This document shows, one piece after another, positions 8,854 to 17,441 of a stretch of 32,812 bases of DNA (the stretch's first letter is position 1; each line of letters starts with the position of its first letter). The notes beneath the pieces are model-generated. The model did no database searches, had not been told where the DNA came from, and was given only the letters and a program-made list of their open reading frames with translations. The stretch covers positions 1-32,812 of the forward strand of contig PMUP01000048.1 in NCBI GenBank assembly GCA_003166865.1, written 5' to 3'. This DNA is from Bryobacterales bacterium (GTDB taxonomy: Bacteria > Acidobacteriota > Terriglobia > Bryobacterales > Bryobacteraceae). The translations under genes and the position numbers were made by a program.

Positions 8854-9846
8854 TCAGATTTTAAATGACTCCAGCGATTCCGGCGCGAAGAGTTCGGCCG
8901 GTGTGAGTAGCCGCTTCGCCAGACCTTGCTCATGGGAATAGCGCAGGAAGGTCTGCAGCACCTTAACGTTGGGCTCTAGACCATACGGCCAGAAGTCGCG
9001 GCCCATCAGCTTCTCGGTGTCTTCGACGTGTTGCACCAGCCAGGGCAGCATGGACTTCAGCGCTCCCATTTCGTGCAGATCTTCGTAGGTGTCGCGCTGC
9101 GCGAGCGCGAATGCCTTGCACAGGGACTGCGCCAGCCAGCGATGCTTTTCGTACACATCTCGGCGAATCACGACCACGTGCATAGTCGGGAAGATTTTGG
9201 TCTTGAGATAATACGCGCGTTCGACCGGCTGGTAATCCGGGAACAGCCGGCGAACATTTCCCGAGCCTGAAGCGAATGTCGAGGGAGCGCGCGCCGTATA
9301 GAGCGCGTCGATTTCGCCGGAGTGGATCATTTGCGAAAGAGTCTTGGTGGCGGGTATCGGTTCCACGCGAAACTCCGGCGGCAAGGACAGCGCGATTTTC
9401 TCGCGGCGACCAGGCTGCTCCTCGCCTCCGGTGAAGTACGACGGGCTGGTGACAGGCACGCCGTATTCGTCGCTCAAGATGCCGCGAATCCAGACCGGCG
9501 CGGTCATCTGATACTCGGGGCTGCCCACGCGTTTGCCGATCAAGTCCTTCGGCTCGCGAATTCCGCTGTTGGCGTTGATATAAATGCAGGAGTGCCGGAA
9601 CATTCGCGATGGAAAAACCGGAATCGCGATGAACGGAGGGTTTTCGCGGAACAGCGACAGCGTATACGAGGACAGCGACATCTCGGCCACGTCGAACTCG
9701 GCGTGCCGCAGCATGCGAAAGAATGTTTCTTCGACGGGCAGGTTGAGATAGTTGAGATCGACGCCGTCGATGGTGACGCGGCCTTCGAGCAGGGCGCGCG
9801 TTCGATCGTAATTCCAGCAGGCCAGCGTGAGCTGGAGTTTGGGCAT
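8854..9846 (-). CDS. 4,5-dihydroxyphthalate decarboxylase-like / periplasmic-binding-fold protein
   Basis: The 330-residue protein resembles the Pht5-type family usually annotated as 4,5-dihydroxyphthalate decarboxylase, which shares the two-lobed fold of ABC solute-binding proteins. Visible features are 'LACWNYDRTRALLEGRVTIDG' (here interrupted at its end), 'FRMLRHAEFDVAEMSLSSY', 'DLIGKRVGSPEYQMTAPVWIRGIL' and 'GEIDALYTARAP'. There is no signal peptide, which fits a cytoplasmic enzyme better than a binding protein. It lies between the lactonase-like gene (13-base gap) and the permease (6-base gap). If it is an enzyme it would turn a dihydroxylated phthalate into protocatechuate; a non-enzymatic binding role cannot be excluded. 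Confidence 0.75.
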   Translation of the reverse strand: MPKLQLTLACWNYDRTRALLEGRVTIDGVDLNYLNLPVEETFFRMLRHAEFDVAEMSLSSYTLSLFRENPPFIAIPVFPSRMFRHSCIYINANSGIREPKDLIGKRVGSPEYQMTAPVWIRGILSDEYGVPVTSPSYFTGGEEQPGRREKIALSLPPEFRVEPIPATKTLSQMIHSGEIDALYTARAPSTFASGSGNVRRLFPDYQPVERAYYLKTKIFPTMHVVVIRRDVYEKHRWLAQSLCKAFALAQRDTYEDLHEMGALKSMLPWLVQHVEDTEKLMGRDFWPYGLEPNVKVLQTFLRYSHEQGLAKRLLTPAELFAPESLESFKI

Positions 9847-9859
9847 GGACGAATCCGGA

Positions 9860-10714
9860 TTACTCGTAGTAGGCCGGCGACTTTTTCAGCTTGGCGTTAG
9901 CCGCATAATCATGCTCGATCCAGAGTTGAGCGCCGCTAGTTTTGAGGAATTGCTCAACCTTGGCCCGGCTCGCGAGCGACTGCTCCTTGTTGAACTCGAA
10001 CGTTGGCACGTGATCCGTATTGCGCTCCTCGTTGTAATGATACAGGTCGCCCGCGATGAGCACGGGGCCGGTTTTGGGGAGTTTCAGAAACAATACCTGG
10101 TGGCCGGGCGTGTGTCCGGGAGCGGGCTTGATGATCACTGTTCCGTCGCCGAAGACATCGTAGTCGGACGTTGCCGGAAGGATTGTGGTTTTGCTGTCCT
10201 TGAGGGCGCTGAAATTCTTTTCAGTTCTGACAGGCGCGGGCTTATCGGAAAACATGATGTCGCGCTCGGCCTGCTCGACCAGCCAGGTGGAACCGGCGAA
10301 CATGTTGGCGTTCGCGCTGTGGTCGATGTGGTAATGCGACATTGCCAGGTACTTGATGTCTTCGGGCTCATAGCCCAGCGCCTCCAGCTGCGGCTTCAGA
10401 GGCTTGGAGACTTCCATGAAGCCTTGGCTGACCGGGCTTCCATCGCCTTTGAAATCGCTGTCGGGAACCACGCCGACATCCCACATCATGGCGCCTTTCG
10501 GATGCGCCACCAGGAAACATGGCACCGACATCTTCAACTCGGCGACTTTGTCGAAACCGTACGACTTCGCGTCGGCGGGTTTTAGGACGCCGCAATCGAA
10601 AATGTAAAGGCGCAGTGACTTGGGCGGCTTGGGAGCGTGATGCGCAGGCCCGTTTTGAGCGGCCAGCGGAGACGCGGCGAGCGCGATGATGGCGAAAATC
10701 TTATTTCCTGACAT
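9860..10714 (-). CDS. Secreted metallo-beta-lactamase-fold hydrolase, N-acyl homoserine lactonase-like
   Basis: The 284-residue protein has a signal peptide (about 1-20, 'KIFAIIALAASPLAAQ') and a metallo-beta-lactamase fold. The two-zinc motif 'SHYHIDH' lies near residue 125, followed by 'HTPGHQVL', 'AGDLYHY' and a terminal 'WIEHDY', the AiiA/AttM-type arrangement that opens lactone rings. I chose the ATG at 10714 because it has a perfect AAGGAGG ribosome-binding site 7 nt upstream; a TTG at 10738 lies ahead of that site. It is the first gene of the three-gene minus operon ending with the permease. It may hydrolyse an aromatic-pathway lactone or a signal lactone in the periplasm. Confidence 0.85.
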   Translation of the reverse strand: MSGNKIFAIIALAASPLAAQNGPAHHAPKPPKSLRLYIFDCGVLKPADAKSYGFDKVAELKMSVPCFLVAHPKGAMMWDVGVVPDSDFKGDGSPVSQGFMEVSKPLKPQLEALGYEPEDIKYLAMSHYHIDHSANANMFAGSTWLVEQAERDIMFSDKPAPVRTEKNFSALKDSKTTILPATSDYDVFGDGTVIIKPAPGHTPGHQVLFLKLPKTGPVLIAGDLYHYNEERNTDHVPTFEFNKEQSLASRAKVEQFLKTSGAQLWIEHDYAANAKLKKSPAYYE

Positions 10715-10753
10715 GGGACCGCCTCCTTGATCGATCAACCATCTTATGCGATA

Positions 10754-11413
10754 TCAGGCTCCGGTATGGGCGCGGGCGGCTTCGCGCTGGCTGGGCGGCT
10801 GCATCTGGAAGAGGACGTATTCGAACTGGCGAGATTGGTTGAGGCGCATCAGGCGTTGGGAGCAGGCTTCGATCTGGTCCTTTGAAAAAACGAACCCATC
10901 TTGAGCTGGGTCGTATGGGATGCCTTTGTGTTTATGGAGTTCCAGGAGGGCCGCGGCGCGCTTGAGCTCGCGCTCTTGCTCGTGGCGGCGCTCGGATTGG
11001 ATTTCGCGGAGGTGGTCCACGGTTTTTTGGAACTGGCGGGAGAGTCGCTGGTAGTGCAGGCCGAGGGTGGCGAGCAGGGGGGTTAGGGATTGGGGGTTGG
11101 GGTTTTGGGAAAATAGCTCGGCTTCGAGGAATGGAATGCGGTTGAGACGCCAGGCGGTGTCGGCGAGTTCCTGGGTGAGCTGGGTCTCGGTAGGAGTGGC
11201 GGGTTGGTATTCGTCGAAGAACTGGCGGCAGTGGGCGTCGTACGCTGCGCGGTCTTCGGAGGGGAGGACGGCGCTGGCGGCCGTTAAGCCATGGCGCAGC
11301 GCATTCAGCGAGGAACGCTGCTTGCCGGAATCGGTGCGAGGTCCGGTGGAGAGAAGCGCGTTCGCGCGGTTGGCGAGGTAGCGGGACACAGGGTCAGGAG
11401 TCGGGTTTGTCAT
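10754..11413 (-). CDS. Unknown protein with N-terminal 'STGPRT-GK-SSLNALRHGLTA' signature
   Basis: I do not know a function for this 219-residue protein. Its N-terminus (about residues 10-45) carries 'NRANALLSTGPRTDSGKQRS' followed by 'SLNALRHGLTAASAVLP', a signature I recall from many uncharacterised, often multicopy proteins of Acidobacteriota and Planctomycetota. The rest is helical, acidic/basic mixed, with 'TETQLTQELADTAWRLNRIPF' (21 with its last residue dropped here: ends at RIP) and no membrane segment or signal peptide. A GGAGG ribosome-binding site lies 7 nt before the ATG. It is flanked by unrelated genes. The codons for 'NPNPQSLTPLL' make the complementary strand extremely G-rich (see the G-quadruplex entry). 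Confidence 0.75.
   Translation of the reverse strand: MTNPTPDPVSRYLANRANALLSTGPRTDSGKQRSSLNALRHGLTAASAVLPSEDRAAYDAHCRQFFDEYQPATPTETQLTQELADTAWRLNRIPFLEAELFSQNPNPQSLTPLLATLGLHYQRLSRQFQKTVDHLREIQSERRHEQERELKRAAALLELHKHKGIPYDPAQDGFVFSKDQIEACSQRLMRLNQSRQFEYVLFQMQPPSQREAARAHTGA
11077..11109 (+). other. G-quadruplex-prone G-run cluster inside the unknown gene
   Basis: On the + strand five G-runs (6, 3, 5, 4 and 3 Gs at 11077-11082, 11086-11088, 11092-11096, 11099-11102 and 11107-11109) are separated by loops of 2-4 bases rich in T. This satisfies the usual G3+N1-7 quadruplex rule with a spare run. It is on the template strand of the minus-strand gene, so it could form in DNA during transcription or replication but not in that gene's mRNA. 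Confidence 0.7.
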
Positions 11414-11545
11414 AAGAAGGCCTCCGATGCGGTTCTAGCACGGGCGGATGGCGTTTTCGCGCGCAGAGTGGCGGAAGTTGTTGGGTGGGAGCGAGAGATT
11501 GGAGAGGGAGTGGCGTGAATGGGACCAAGTGGCCCAACGTCGCTG

Positions 11546-12667
11546 CTATCTGGTCGTCCGGCTTCCGTCAGCCGTTCGTAGAAGGGTCTCCCTCGACGTG
11601 ATCTCGTACTTGAAGCTGTCCGGATCGAGGCTGTCGAGCCGACCGTCGGTCGTTTCAGCCTGCGGGTACATGAGGAAGCCGACTGGCGCACCGGCCGATG
11701 TCGGCAGCGCAACATCGTGCGCGAAGTTAAACGCCATCCAATTCATCTCCCAGGAGCCAAATAGCCGGGCGCGAGCCTTCTTTACCATCTCGTCGTCAAG
11801 CGGTCGGTTTCCCGGTGGTTCTTCCAGCACAACCTTCCGTACGTCCGCGGGATCTACAGGCACCCAGCCATAGCCACCGATGTACACTTCGGCGCGGCAG
11901 TGCTGTGCTTTCGTGATGTTTTCCGACGAGGTACCAAGGCTCTTGTATCCCAGTTCCGATTTGGCGATGCGGATGCCATACACATCGCGCGCTGGGAGGC
12001 CCGCAGCACGGGCCAAGCCGACATAGAGCGCGTTGAGGTCGGCGCATTTCCCGCCCAGATCCTTAGACTCCAGCATGAAGCGGATGTCGCCGCGGCCGCA
12101 GCCACGTGTTTTCGGATCCCGAAACGTGTTATCGACGATCCACTCGTAAACTGCGCGCGCCTTCTCGATGTCGGTCTTCGCACCGCGCGTGATTTCGGTT
12201 GCCGTGGCTTTCACGATACCGTCGGTCGGCAAAAGCTTGGTAGGCCGAAGAAAATGCTCCAACTCCGCGCGGTTTCCGCTTTCGGCGCGTCGCCGGGCGA
12301 AGAGATCGACCGCATAGTTCCTTGTCGCGACCCGACTTGTGAGCGTGAGGACCGGCTTCACGCCGGCCGGGAATTCTGCTGCGATGATTCCGAGCCCGTC
12401 GGCCCTACCTTCCACGATCCGTGCGGTGCCGCCCTCAGCTCTGAACTCGTTAGAGAGCGTCTTCTGGTAAGGCGTCTTACTGCTGAGCGCCGCTGGCAGC
12501 CACACACGCGTTGCCCCTGAAGATTGCAGGATTTCGACGCGCGTTTTCACTTCAAACGTGCGCCAGCCGTCAGACGTTGCGCTCTCAGCGAGCAGGCACT
12601 CCGGTTTCGAGAACGCGAGGCTGGCGGACGCAGCGCCCGCGGATCGCACAAAATCGCGACGGTTCAT
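11546..12667 (-). CDS. Tat-exported transglutaminase-like (cysteine protease-fold) protein
   Basis: The 373-residue protein starts with a twin-arginine signal ('MNRRDFVRSAGAASASLAFS'), so it is exported folded. The transglutaminase-like core has the full triad: C208 in 'GGKCADLNALYVGLARAAG', H256 in 'QHCRAEVYI' and D272 in 'GYGWVPVDPADV'. An immunoglobulin-like N-terminal part (about 40-140) precedes it, as in many bacterial transglutaminase-core proteins. It probably cleaves or remodels peptide or amide bonds outside the cytoplasm; substrate unknown. The frame is open back to 12706, but the ATG at 12667 has a GAAAGGG ribosome-binding site and gives a correct Tat signal. A -10-like TACAAT lies at 12698-12703. 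No operon partner is evident. Confidence 0.88.
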   Translation of the reverse strand: MNRRDFVRSAGAASASLAFSKPECLLAESATSDGWRTFEVKTRVEILQSSGATRVWLPAALSSKTPYQKTLSNEFRAEGGTARIVEGRADGLGIIAAEFPAGVKPVLTLTSRVATRNYAVDLFARRRAESGNRAELEHFLRPTKLLPTDGIVKATATEITRGAKTDIEKARAVYEWIVDNTFRDPKTRGCGRGDIRFMLESKDLGGKCADLNALYVGLARAAGLPARDVYGIRIAKSELGYKSLGTSSENITKAQHCRAEVYIGGYGWVPVDPADVRKVVLEEPPGNRPLDDEMVKKARARLFGSWEMNWMAFNFAHDVALPTSAGAPVGFLMYPQAETTDGRLDSLDPDSFKYEITSRETLLRTADGSRTTR

Positions 12668-12813
12668 AGACGGGCCCTTTCGACCAAGGTGTTTGTCATT
12701 GTACACTCTGCCGGCCCGAAGGCTTCTTCAATCGGCCCCCTGAACTCGGAATAGAGCGTGAGCAGGGTTATCTAACGCGTCGTGATACGAACACCGTGAC
12801 GCACGCCGGGAAA

Positions 12814-14538
12814 TCAGGCTTCCATGCGATAGCGCGTTTCGGCGCGGCGGTAGAGCGGACGCCAGACCAGGCGGTTCACCGAAACCACCAGCGTCGCCAT
12901 GACGATGGTGGACAACAGAAGAAGCGCGAAGTTTCCAGAATCCGTCGCAGAGCTGATCTCGGCGCCGAGCCCGAAGGTGGATAGCACTTGTCCTTTGAAG
13001 TGGAAGTATTCGGCTACGATGCTCGCGTTCCAAGCACCGCCGGACGCGGTGACCAGGCCGGTGACGAGATACGGAAAGATCGCGGGAAGAATCACGGTGC
13101 GCCAGCGATCGATGCGGCCGAAGCGGAAAATGTCCGCGACCTCGCGGAACTCGGAAGGGATCGCGATAGCACCCGCGATTACGTTAAACAAGATGTACCA
13201 TTGTGTGCCGAGCAGCATCAGCAGGATGGATCCGGTATTGAGTCCGCCGCCGAGACTAATGAGGCCGAGCAGCAAAACCGGGAAGAGCGCCGTAGCGGGA
13301 ACCGATGCCGCGATCTGCGCCAAAGGCTGCGCGATTCGCGCCAGACGTGGGCTGAAGCCGATGGCGACGCCAGCCGGAATGGTCCAGGCCGATGCGATCG
13401 CAAGCGCCGCGATGACGCGCAACCACGTGGCGCCGGCGCTTTCCAATGTCGTCACAAATTCGGCCGTCGTGATGCCTTTGAGCAGCTGCAGACCTTGATA
13501 CACGCCGTAAAGAATCGCCAGCAAAGCAATGATACCGGCGAGAGCGACGAATGCTCTTTGCCAGGGGGATGCCTGCGACTTCTCTTCCGCCGGCCGGTGC
13601 GCGGCGGATGAGTATATGCGCTCCATGAGTGGCGAGGTAACGCCCGCTCGCAAACGAGTCAACAAAGGCGACTTGCGGAGCAGGTTAAGGACGGCCGAGG
13701 AGTGCGCCGCTGAACTCTCCACTTGCTCCTGTTTGAATTTATCGGACCACGCGATGGCGGGACGCCAGACCAACTGGTCTATCAGCACGACGACGCCGAT
13801 CATGGCGGCAACTCCCCAAATGATTGCGGCGGTATCGCCGGCGCTTGCGGCCGACTGCAGATACGACCCTAGTCCAGGCAGGCGAAAGTCGCGCTTGCCG
13901 AGCACGAACATTTCGCAAGCCATCAGGAAGAACCAGCCGCCGGCGACCGAGACCATGGAGTTCCACACCAATCCGATGGTCCCTTGCGGCAATTCCAGCT
14001 GCAGAAATCGCTGCATCGCGCCGAACCGGTACACGCGCGATGCTTCCACTAATTCGCGCGGCAGCGCCTTGAGTGACGCATAGAAGCTGAACGCCATGTT
14101 CCACACCTGGCCGGTGAAGATGAGCAGGATGGATCCGAACTCGACGCCCAACTGCCGCGATGGAAATAGCGAGACCATCGCCAGCATCACGCCTGGCAGA
14201 AAACTCAAGACCGGAATGGATTGCAGGATGTCGAGCACGGCGAGCATGCCGGCTTCCACGCGCGCGTTGTAGGCAGCTATGTATCCATAGGCGATCGCAA
14301 AGACCAGGCTCAGCAGGTAGGCGACGATCATGCGCACCAGCGAGTAGAAGGCGTAGCGCGGAATTGCCGTTGGCGAAAGCGAGATTTCGACGGCCGCCAC
14401 TGGCGCACTGAACCAGTAGCGCGCCACTGCGACGATGGCGTAGACCAAAGCGAAGAGGCCGGCGAATATGATCGCGTCCATGAAAAAGTTCCAGGTCCGG
14501 TCGGGAATCAGCGAGCGCGAGAGGCCTGGAACAGTCAT
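12814..14538 (-). CDS. ABC transporter permease, two NitT/TauT-type permease domains fused
   Basis: The 574-residue protein contains two binding-protein-dependent permease domains in one chain. The first (about 20-270) has the ATPase-contact loop 'LPRELVEASRVYRFGAMQRF'; the second (about 340-565) has 'IPSEFREVADIFRFGRIDRW'. Each is preceded and followed by several helices, about 12 in all. Such fused permeases pair with ATPases carrying a C-terminal AAA-associated domain, and this is what precedes it: the start ATG overlaps the ATPase stop as ATGA, so the two are translationally coupled. No solute-binding protein is adjacent. The substrate is unknown; the family handles nitrate, sulfonates and similar anions. 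Confidence 0.88.
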   Translation of the reverse strand: MTVPGLSRSLIPDRTWNFFMDAIIFAGLFALVYAIVAVARYWFSAPVAAVEISLSPTAIPRYAFYSLVRMIVAYLLSLVFAIAYGYIAAYNARVEAGMLAVLDILQSIPVLSFLPGVMLAMVSLFPSRQLGVEFGSILLIFTGQVWNMAFSFYASLKALPRELVEASRVYRFGAMQRFLQLELPQGTIGLVWNSMVSVAGGWFFLMACEMFVLGKRDFRLPGLGSYLQSAASAGDTAAIIWGVAAMIGVVVLIDQLVWRPAIAWSDKFKQEQVESSAAHSSAVLNLLRKSPLLTRLRAGVTSPLMERIYSSAAHRPAEEKSQASPWQRAFVALAGIIALLAILYGVYQGLQLLKGITTAEFVTTLESAGATWLRVIAALAIASAWTIPAGVAIGFSPRLARIAQPLAQIAASVPATALFPVLLLGLISLGGGLNTGSILLMLLGTQWYILFNVIAGAIAIPSEFREVADIFRFGRIDRWRTVILPAIFPYLVTGLVTASGGAWNASIVAEYFHFKGQVLSTFGLGAEISSATDSGNFALLLLSTIVMATLVVSVNRLVWRPLYRRAETRYRMEA

Positions 14539-15905
14539 GTTTCTGTTCCGACTTCGACGTTGGGCGGATCGCCAGGCGTTTCCTCGGGAAGGAAGAACCG
14601 CTTGCGTTCCGAATCGTGGTCGAACAGTTCCGCGTAGCGGCCCCAATTGATCGCGGTTTCCAATTGACGGACTGTTTCTTCTTCGCTGAAGTGCTCATCC
14701 AGAATGTCGTGAAAGAATTCGTCGGAAAGCGTGTGGTCGGACTTGGATTCCAGCGCACTTTTGATCTGCTTCAAGAGCGCGACGTGTTCGAGCGCAGCGT
14801 TGCGGAACAGCTCCTTCTGGCGCAGAATGTCGGCGTGCGTAAACTCCAGGCCCGCGGGAGTGATCTCGGCGTCGCCTTCGGTCAGCTTCACAAATCCCAG
14901 GAGGGCGGCCCCTTCGACGATCGGCAAAAGATCGTCGATTTCGAACGACAGCAGGTCCGCCAGCCGGTAGACGTCTTCGCGGCCATTGTGATCGGCGAGG
15001 ATTTCCAGGAATCCAGCGATGCCGCCGGTGCGGGCGTGCGGGAGCATGGGGTACTTGGGGCGCCTGTCACTTTGTGGCGAGCCGGATGCGGGCTGTGGCG
15101 AGCCGGATGCGGGCCCGGTGGCGGGCAGGACGTGGTCGGTGTCCGGTTGCGTGAGGACTTGATAGATGTAATCGACGATTCGAGTGAAGCGGGGATGCTT
15201 GCGATCGCGCGGCCGTGGGAGATCGACACGGAAGTCCGTGCGGATTCTGCCCGGATTCTTGCCGAGAACCACAATGCGGTCCCCCAGCAGGACGGCTTCC
15301 TCGATGTTGTGCGTCACAATGAACACCGCGCGCGTGGGCATTTTCTTGTCTTCCCACAACTCCAGTAATTCGCTGCGGAGGTTCTCGGCAGTTAAAACAT
15401 CCAGCGACGAGAATGGTTCATCCATGAATAGCACCTCGGGTTCCACAACCAAGGCCCGAGCAAAACCCACGCGTTGTTTCATGCCGCCCGACAATTCCTT
15501 GGGGTAAGCGTTCTCAAAGCCGTCCAGGCCGACTGCGTCGAGCACTCTGAGGCTCCTGGCGAATCGGCCTCCCGGCGAGATGCCGCGGGCTTTCAAGGGC
15601 GCCTCGACGTTTTCGATAACGGTGAGCCATGGGAACAGCGCGAAACTCTGGAAGACGATGGAGACGTTCTCACATGGACCGTTGACTGGGGAGCCGTGCC
15701 AGAGCACCTGGCCGGACGAGGCCGGAGAAAGGCCGGTGAGGATTCTGAGCAGTGTGGATTTGCCCGAGCCCGACGGTCCGAGCAGCGTGAGAATCTCGCC
15801 CGAATAGATGGCGAGGTCCAACGGAGCGATGACTTGGATTCGATTATCGCTCGGCTGGTCGTAGAACTTTTCTACCTGGCGTGCTTCAATCAGCGGGTCC
15901 GGCAC
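14535..15905 (-). CDS. ABC transporter ATPase, NitT/TauT type, with C-terminal AAA-associated domain
   Basis: The 456-residue protein energises the adjacent fused permease. The nucleotide-binding domain has Walker A 'GPSGSGKST', Q-loop 'VFQSFALFPWLTV', signature 'LSGGMKQRV', Walker B 'VLFMDEPFSSLD' and switch His 'FIVTHNIEEA'. After about residue 265 a Gly/Ser/Pro-rich linker with a duplicated heptapeptide leads to a C-terminal AAA-associated domain ('GIAGFLEILADHNGREDVYRL' truncated at L; 'INWGRYAELFDHD'). I chose the GTG at 15905: it lies 7 nt after a good promoter -10 box, and a TTG at 15926 would lie upstream of that box. No ribosome-binding site is visible, suggesting leaderless translation. 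Confidence 0.88.
   Translation of the reverse strand: MPDPLIEARQVEKFYDQPSDNRIQVIAPLDLAIYSGEILTLLGPSGSGKSTLLRILTGLSPASSGQVLWHGSPVNGPCENVSIVFQSFALFPWLTVIENVEAPLKARGISPGGRFARSLRVLDAVGLDGFENAYPKELSGGMKQRVGFARALVVEPEVLFMDEPFSSLDVLTAENLRSELLELWEDKKMPTRAVFIVTHNIEEAVLLGDRIVVLGKNPGRIRTDFRVDLPRPRDRKHPRFTRIVDYIYQVLTQPDTDHVLPATGPASGSPQPASGSPQSDRRPKYPMLPHARTGGIAGFLEILADHNGREDVYRLADLLSFEIDDLLPIVEGAALLGFVKLTEGDAEITPAGLEFTHADILRQKELFRNAALEHVALLKQIKSALESKSDHTLSDEFFHDILDEHFSEEETVRQLETAINWGRYAELFDHDSERKRFFLPEETPGDPPNVEVGTET
15073..15114. repeat. Perfect 21-bp tandem duplication in the ATPase linker
   Basis: Bases 15073-15093 and 15094-15114 are identical. In the minus-strand ATPase gene this encodes two copies of ASGSPQ plus a variable residue, between the nucleotide-binding and the AAA-associated domains. 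The unit is a multiple of three, so it changes linker length without shifting frame. Confidence 0.95.
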
Positions 15906-15912
15906 GCTGATT

Positions 15913-15941
15913 ATTATCGCAGCCAAGCCGGTTTACACCAA
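15913..15941 (-). promoter_or_regulatory. Promoter of the ABC transporter operon
   Basis: On the minus strand TTGGTG (-35, 15936-15941) and GATAAT (-10, 15913-15918) are spaced by exactly 17 bases. The GTG start at 15905 follows the -10 box by 7 nt, so transcription should start at or within a base or two of the start codon. Confidence 0.65.
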
Positions 15942-16007
15942 GTTCATGGAATCGTCATCGAAGGGCCCAAGTGCGATATCTTAAAGGGTTCGCCAAATCC
16001 CTACTTC

Positions 16008-16012
16008 AGGAG
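16008..16012 (+). promoter_or_regulatory. Ribosome-binding site of glnA
   Basis: AGGAG lies 5 nt before the glnA ATG at 16018 and fixes that start. A weak -10-like TATCTT sits at 15977-15982, without a clear -35 or sigma54 site. Confidence 0.7.
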
Positions 16013-16017
16013 CTTGC

Positions 16018-17427
16018 ATGACCCCTCAAGAAGTCCTCGAGTACGCTAAGAAGAATGGACTCAAGCAACTCGATTTACGGTTCTGTGACATTCCTGGCTT
16101 ACAACATCACGTGTCCTACCCGATCACCGAGCTTTCGGAGGATTCATTCCAGGAAGGCTTTGGGATGGACGGATCGAGCATCCGGGGCTGGGCCGCAATC
16201 AACGAAAGCGACATGCTGCTGATCCCGGATCCGAATACCAGGTTCACAGATCCCTTCTATGAGGTTCCTACGCTGGTGATGACCTGCGACGTGATCGATC
16301 CGATCACGCGGCAAAGCTACCAGCGCGATCCGCGGTGGATCGCACGCAAGGCTGAGATGTATCTGAAGAACACCGGTATCGGCGACACTGCTTATTTCGG
16401 CGCCGAAGCCGAGTTCTTCATTTTTGACAACGTTCGTTTCGATCAGAATCAGCACTCGGGATTCTACTTCATCGATGCCGAGGAGGGCCGCTGGAACAGT
16501 GGACGGGAGCAGAACAATCTGGGCTACCGGCCGCGCTATAAAGAAGGCTATTTTCCAGTGCCGCCGACGGACCATTATCAAATGCTGCGCAGCCAGATGG
16601 TGGAGACGATGATCCAGTGCGGTTTGAACATCGAATGCCATCACCACGAAGTGGCCACGGGCGGGCAGTGCGAGATCGACCAGCGCTTCGACACGCTGGT
16701 GAAGTCGGCCGACAACATGCTGGTGTACAAGTATGTGATCCGCAACACGGCTAATCTTCACGGCAAGACGGTGACGTTCATGCCCAAGCCATTGTTCGCC
16801 GACAACGGCAGCGGAATGCACGTGCATCAGAGTATTTGGAACGGAGGCAAGCCGCTCTTCGCCGGCGATGGGTATGCGGGCTTGAGCCCGATGGGCTTGA
16901 ACTATATCGGAGGCTTGTTGAAACACGCGCGCGCCCTGTCGGCGATTATCGCGCCGACTACCAACAGCTATAAGAGGCTTGTGCCGGGCTATGAAGCGCC
17001 GGTGAATCTTGCGTATTCGCGGCGCAACCGGTCGGCGGCCTGCCGCATACCGATGTACTCGGCCAGTCCGAAGGCCAAGCGCGTGGAGTTCCGGCCGCCG
17101 GATCCAGCGGCGAATCCCTATCTTGCGTTCGCGGCCATGTTGATGGCGGGACTGGACGGCGTGCTGAACAAACTGGATCCGGGCGAACCGCTCGACAAGG
17201 ACATTTACGATCTTTCGCCGGAAGAGATGGAGAGCGTGCCTTCGATGCCGGCCTCGCTGGAAGAAGCGCTGGATTGCTTATCGGAGGACCACGACTTCCT
17301 GCTCAAGGGCGATGTCTTCAGCGAGGACCTGATCGAGACATTCATCGAATACAAGCGCAAGAACGAAGCGGACGCGATCCGTTTGCGGCCGCATCCCTAC
17401 GAGTTCGCGCTGTACTACGACATTTAG
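16018..17427 (+). CDS. glnA: Glutamine synthetase type I (GSI-beta)
   Basis: This enzyme makes glutamine from glutamate, ammonia and ATP as a cytoplasmic dodecamer. At 469 residues it has the length of E. coli GlnA. Visible motifs include '[19 protein letters not shown]', the metal-site region '[13 protein letters not shown]', '[12 protein letters not shown]' with the catalytic-site histidine, and '[13 protein letters not shown]'. The loop 'DIYDLSPEE' places a tyrosine at residue 397, identical in number to the adenylylated Tyr397 of E. coli, and the insertion typical of the beta subtype is present, so the enzyme should be controlled by adenylylation (GlnE). The gene is followed 14 bases later by pgk and may be co-transcribed with it. 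Confidence 0.97.
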   Translation: MTPQEVLEYAKKNGLKQLDLRFCDIPGLQHHVSYPITELSEDSFQEGFGMDGSSIRGWAAINESDMLLIPDPNTRFTDPFYEVPTLVMTCDVIDPITRQSYQRDPRWIARKAEMYLKNTGIGDTAYFGAEAEFFIFDNVRFDQNQHSGFYFIDAEEGRWNSGREQNNLGYRPRYKEGYFPVPPTDHYQMLRSQMVETMIQCGLNIECHHHEVATGGQCEIDQRFDTLVKSADNMLVYKYVIRNTANLHGKTVTFMPKPLFADNGSGMHVHQSIWNGGKPLFAGDGYAGLSPMGLNYIGGLLKHARALSAIIAPTTNSYKRLVPGYEAPVNLAYSRRNRSAACRIPMYSASPKAKRVEFRPPDPAANPYLAFAAMLMAGLDGVLNKLDPGEPLDKDIYDLSPEEMESVPSMPASLEEALDCLSEDHDFLLKGDVFSEDLIETFIEYKRKNEADAIRLRPHPYEFALYYDI

Positions 17428-17441
17428 CGAAATCGATAGTT

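Noticed and set aside
11086-11109. Telomere-like TTAGGG pattern
   Set aside because: Not a regular repeat and embedded in a coding gene; described instead as a G-quadruplex-prone stretch.
9827-14637. Many long open frames antisense to the real genes
   Set aside because: They are frame shadows expected in GC-rich DNA; none shows a domain, signal peptide or ribosome-binding site, while the opposite strand encodes recognised families.
15942-16017. Sigma54 (NtrC-type) promoter for glnA
   Set aside because: No GG-N10-GC with the proper -24/-12 consensus is present in the short upstream region.
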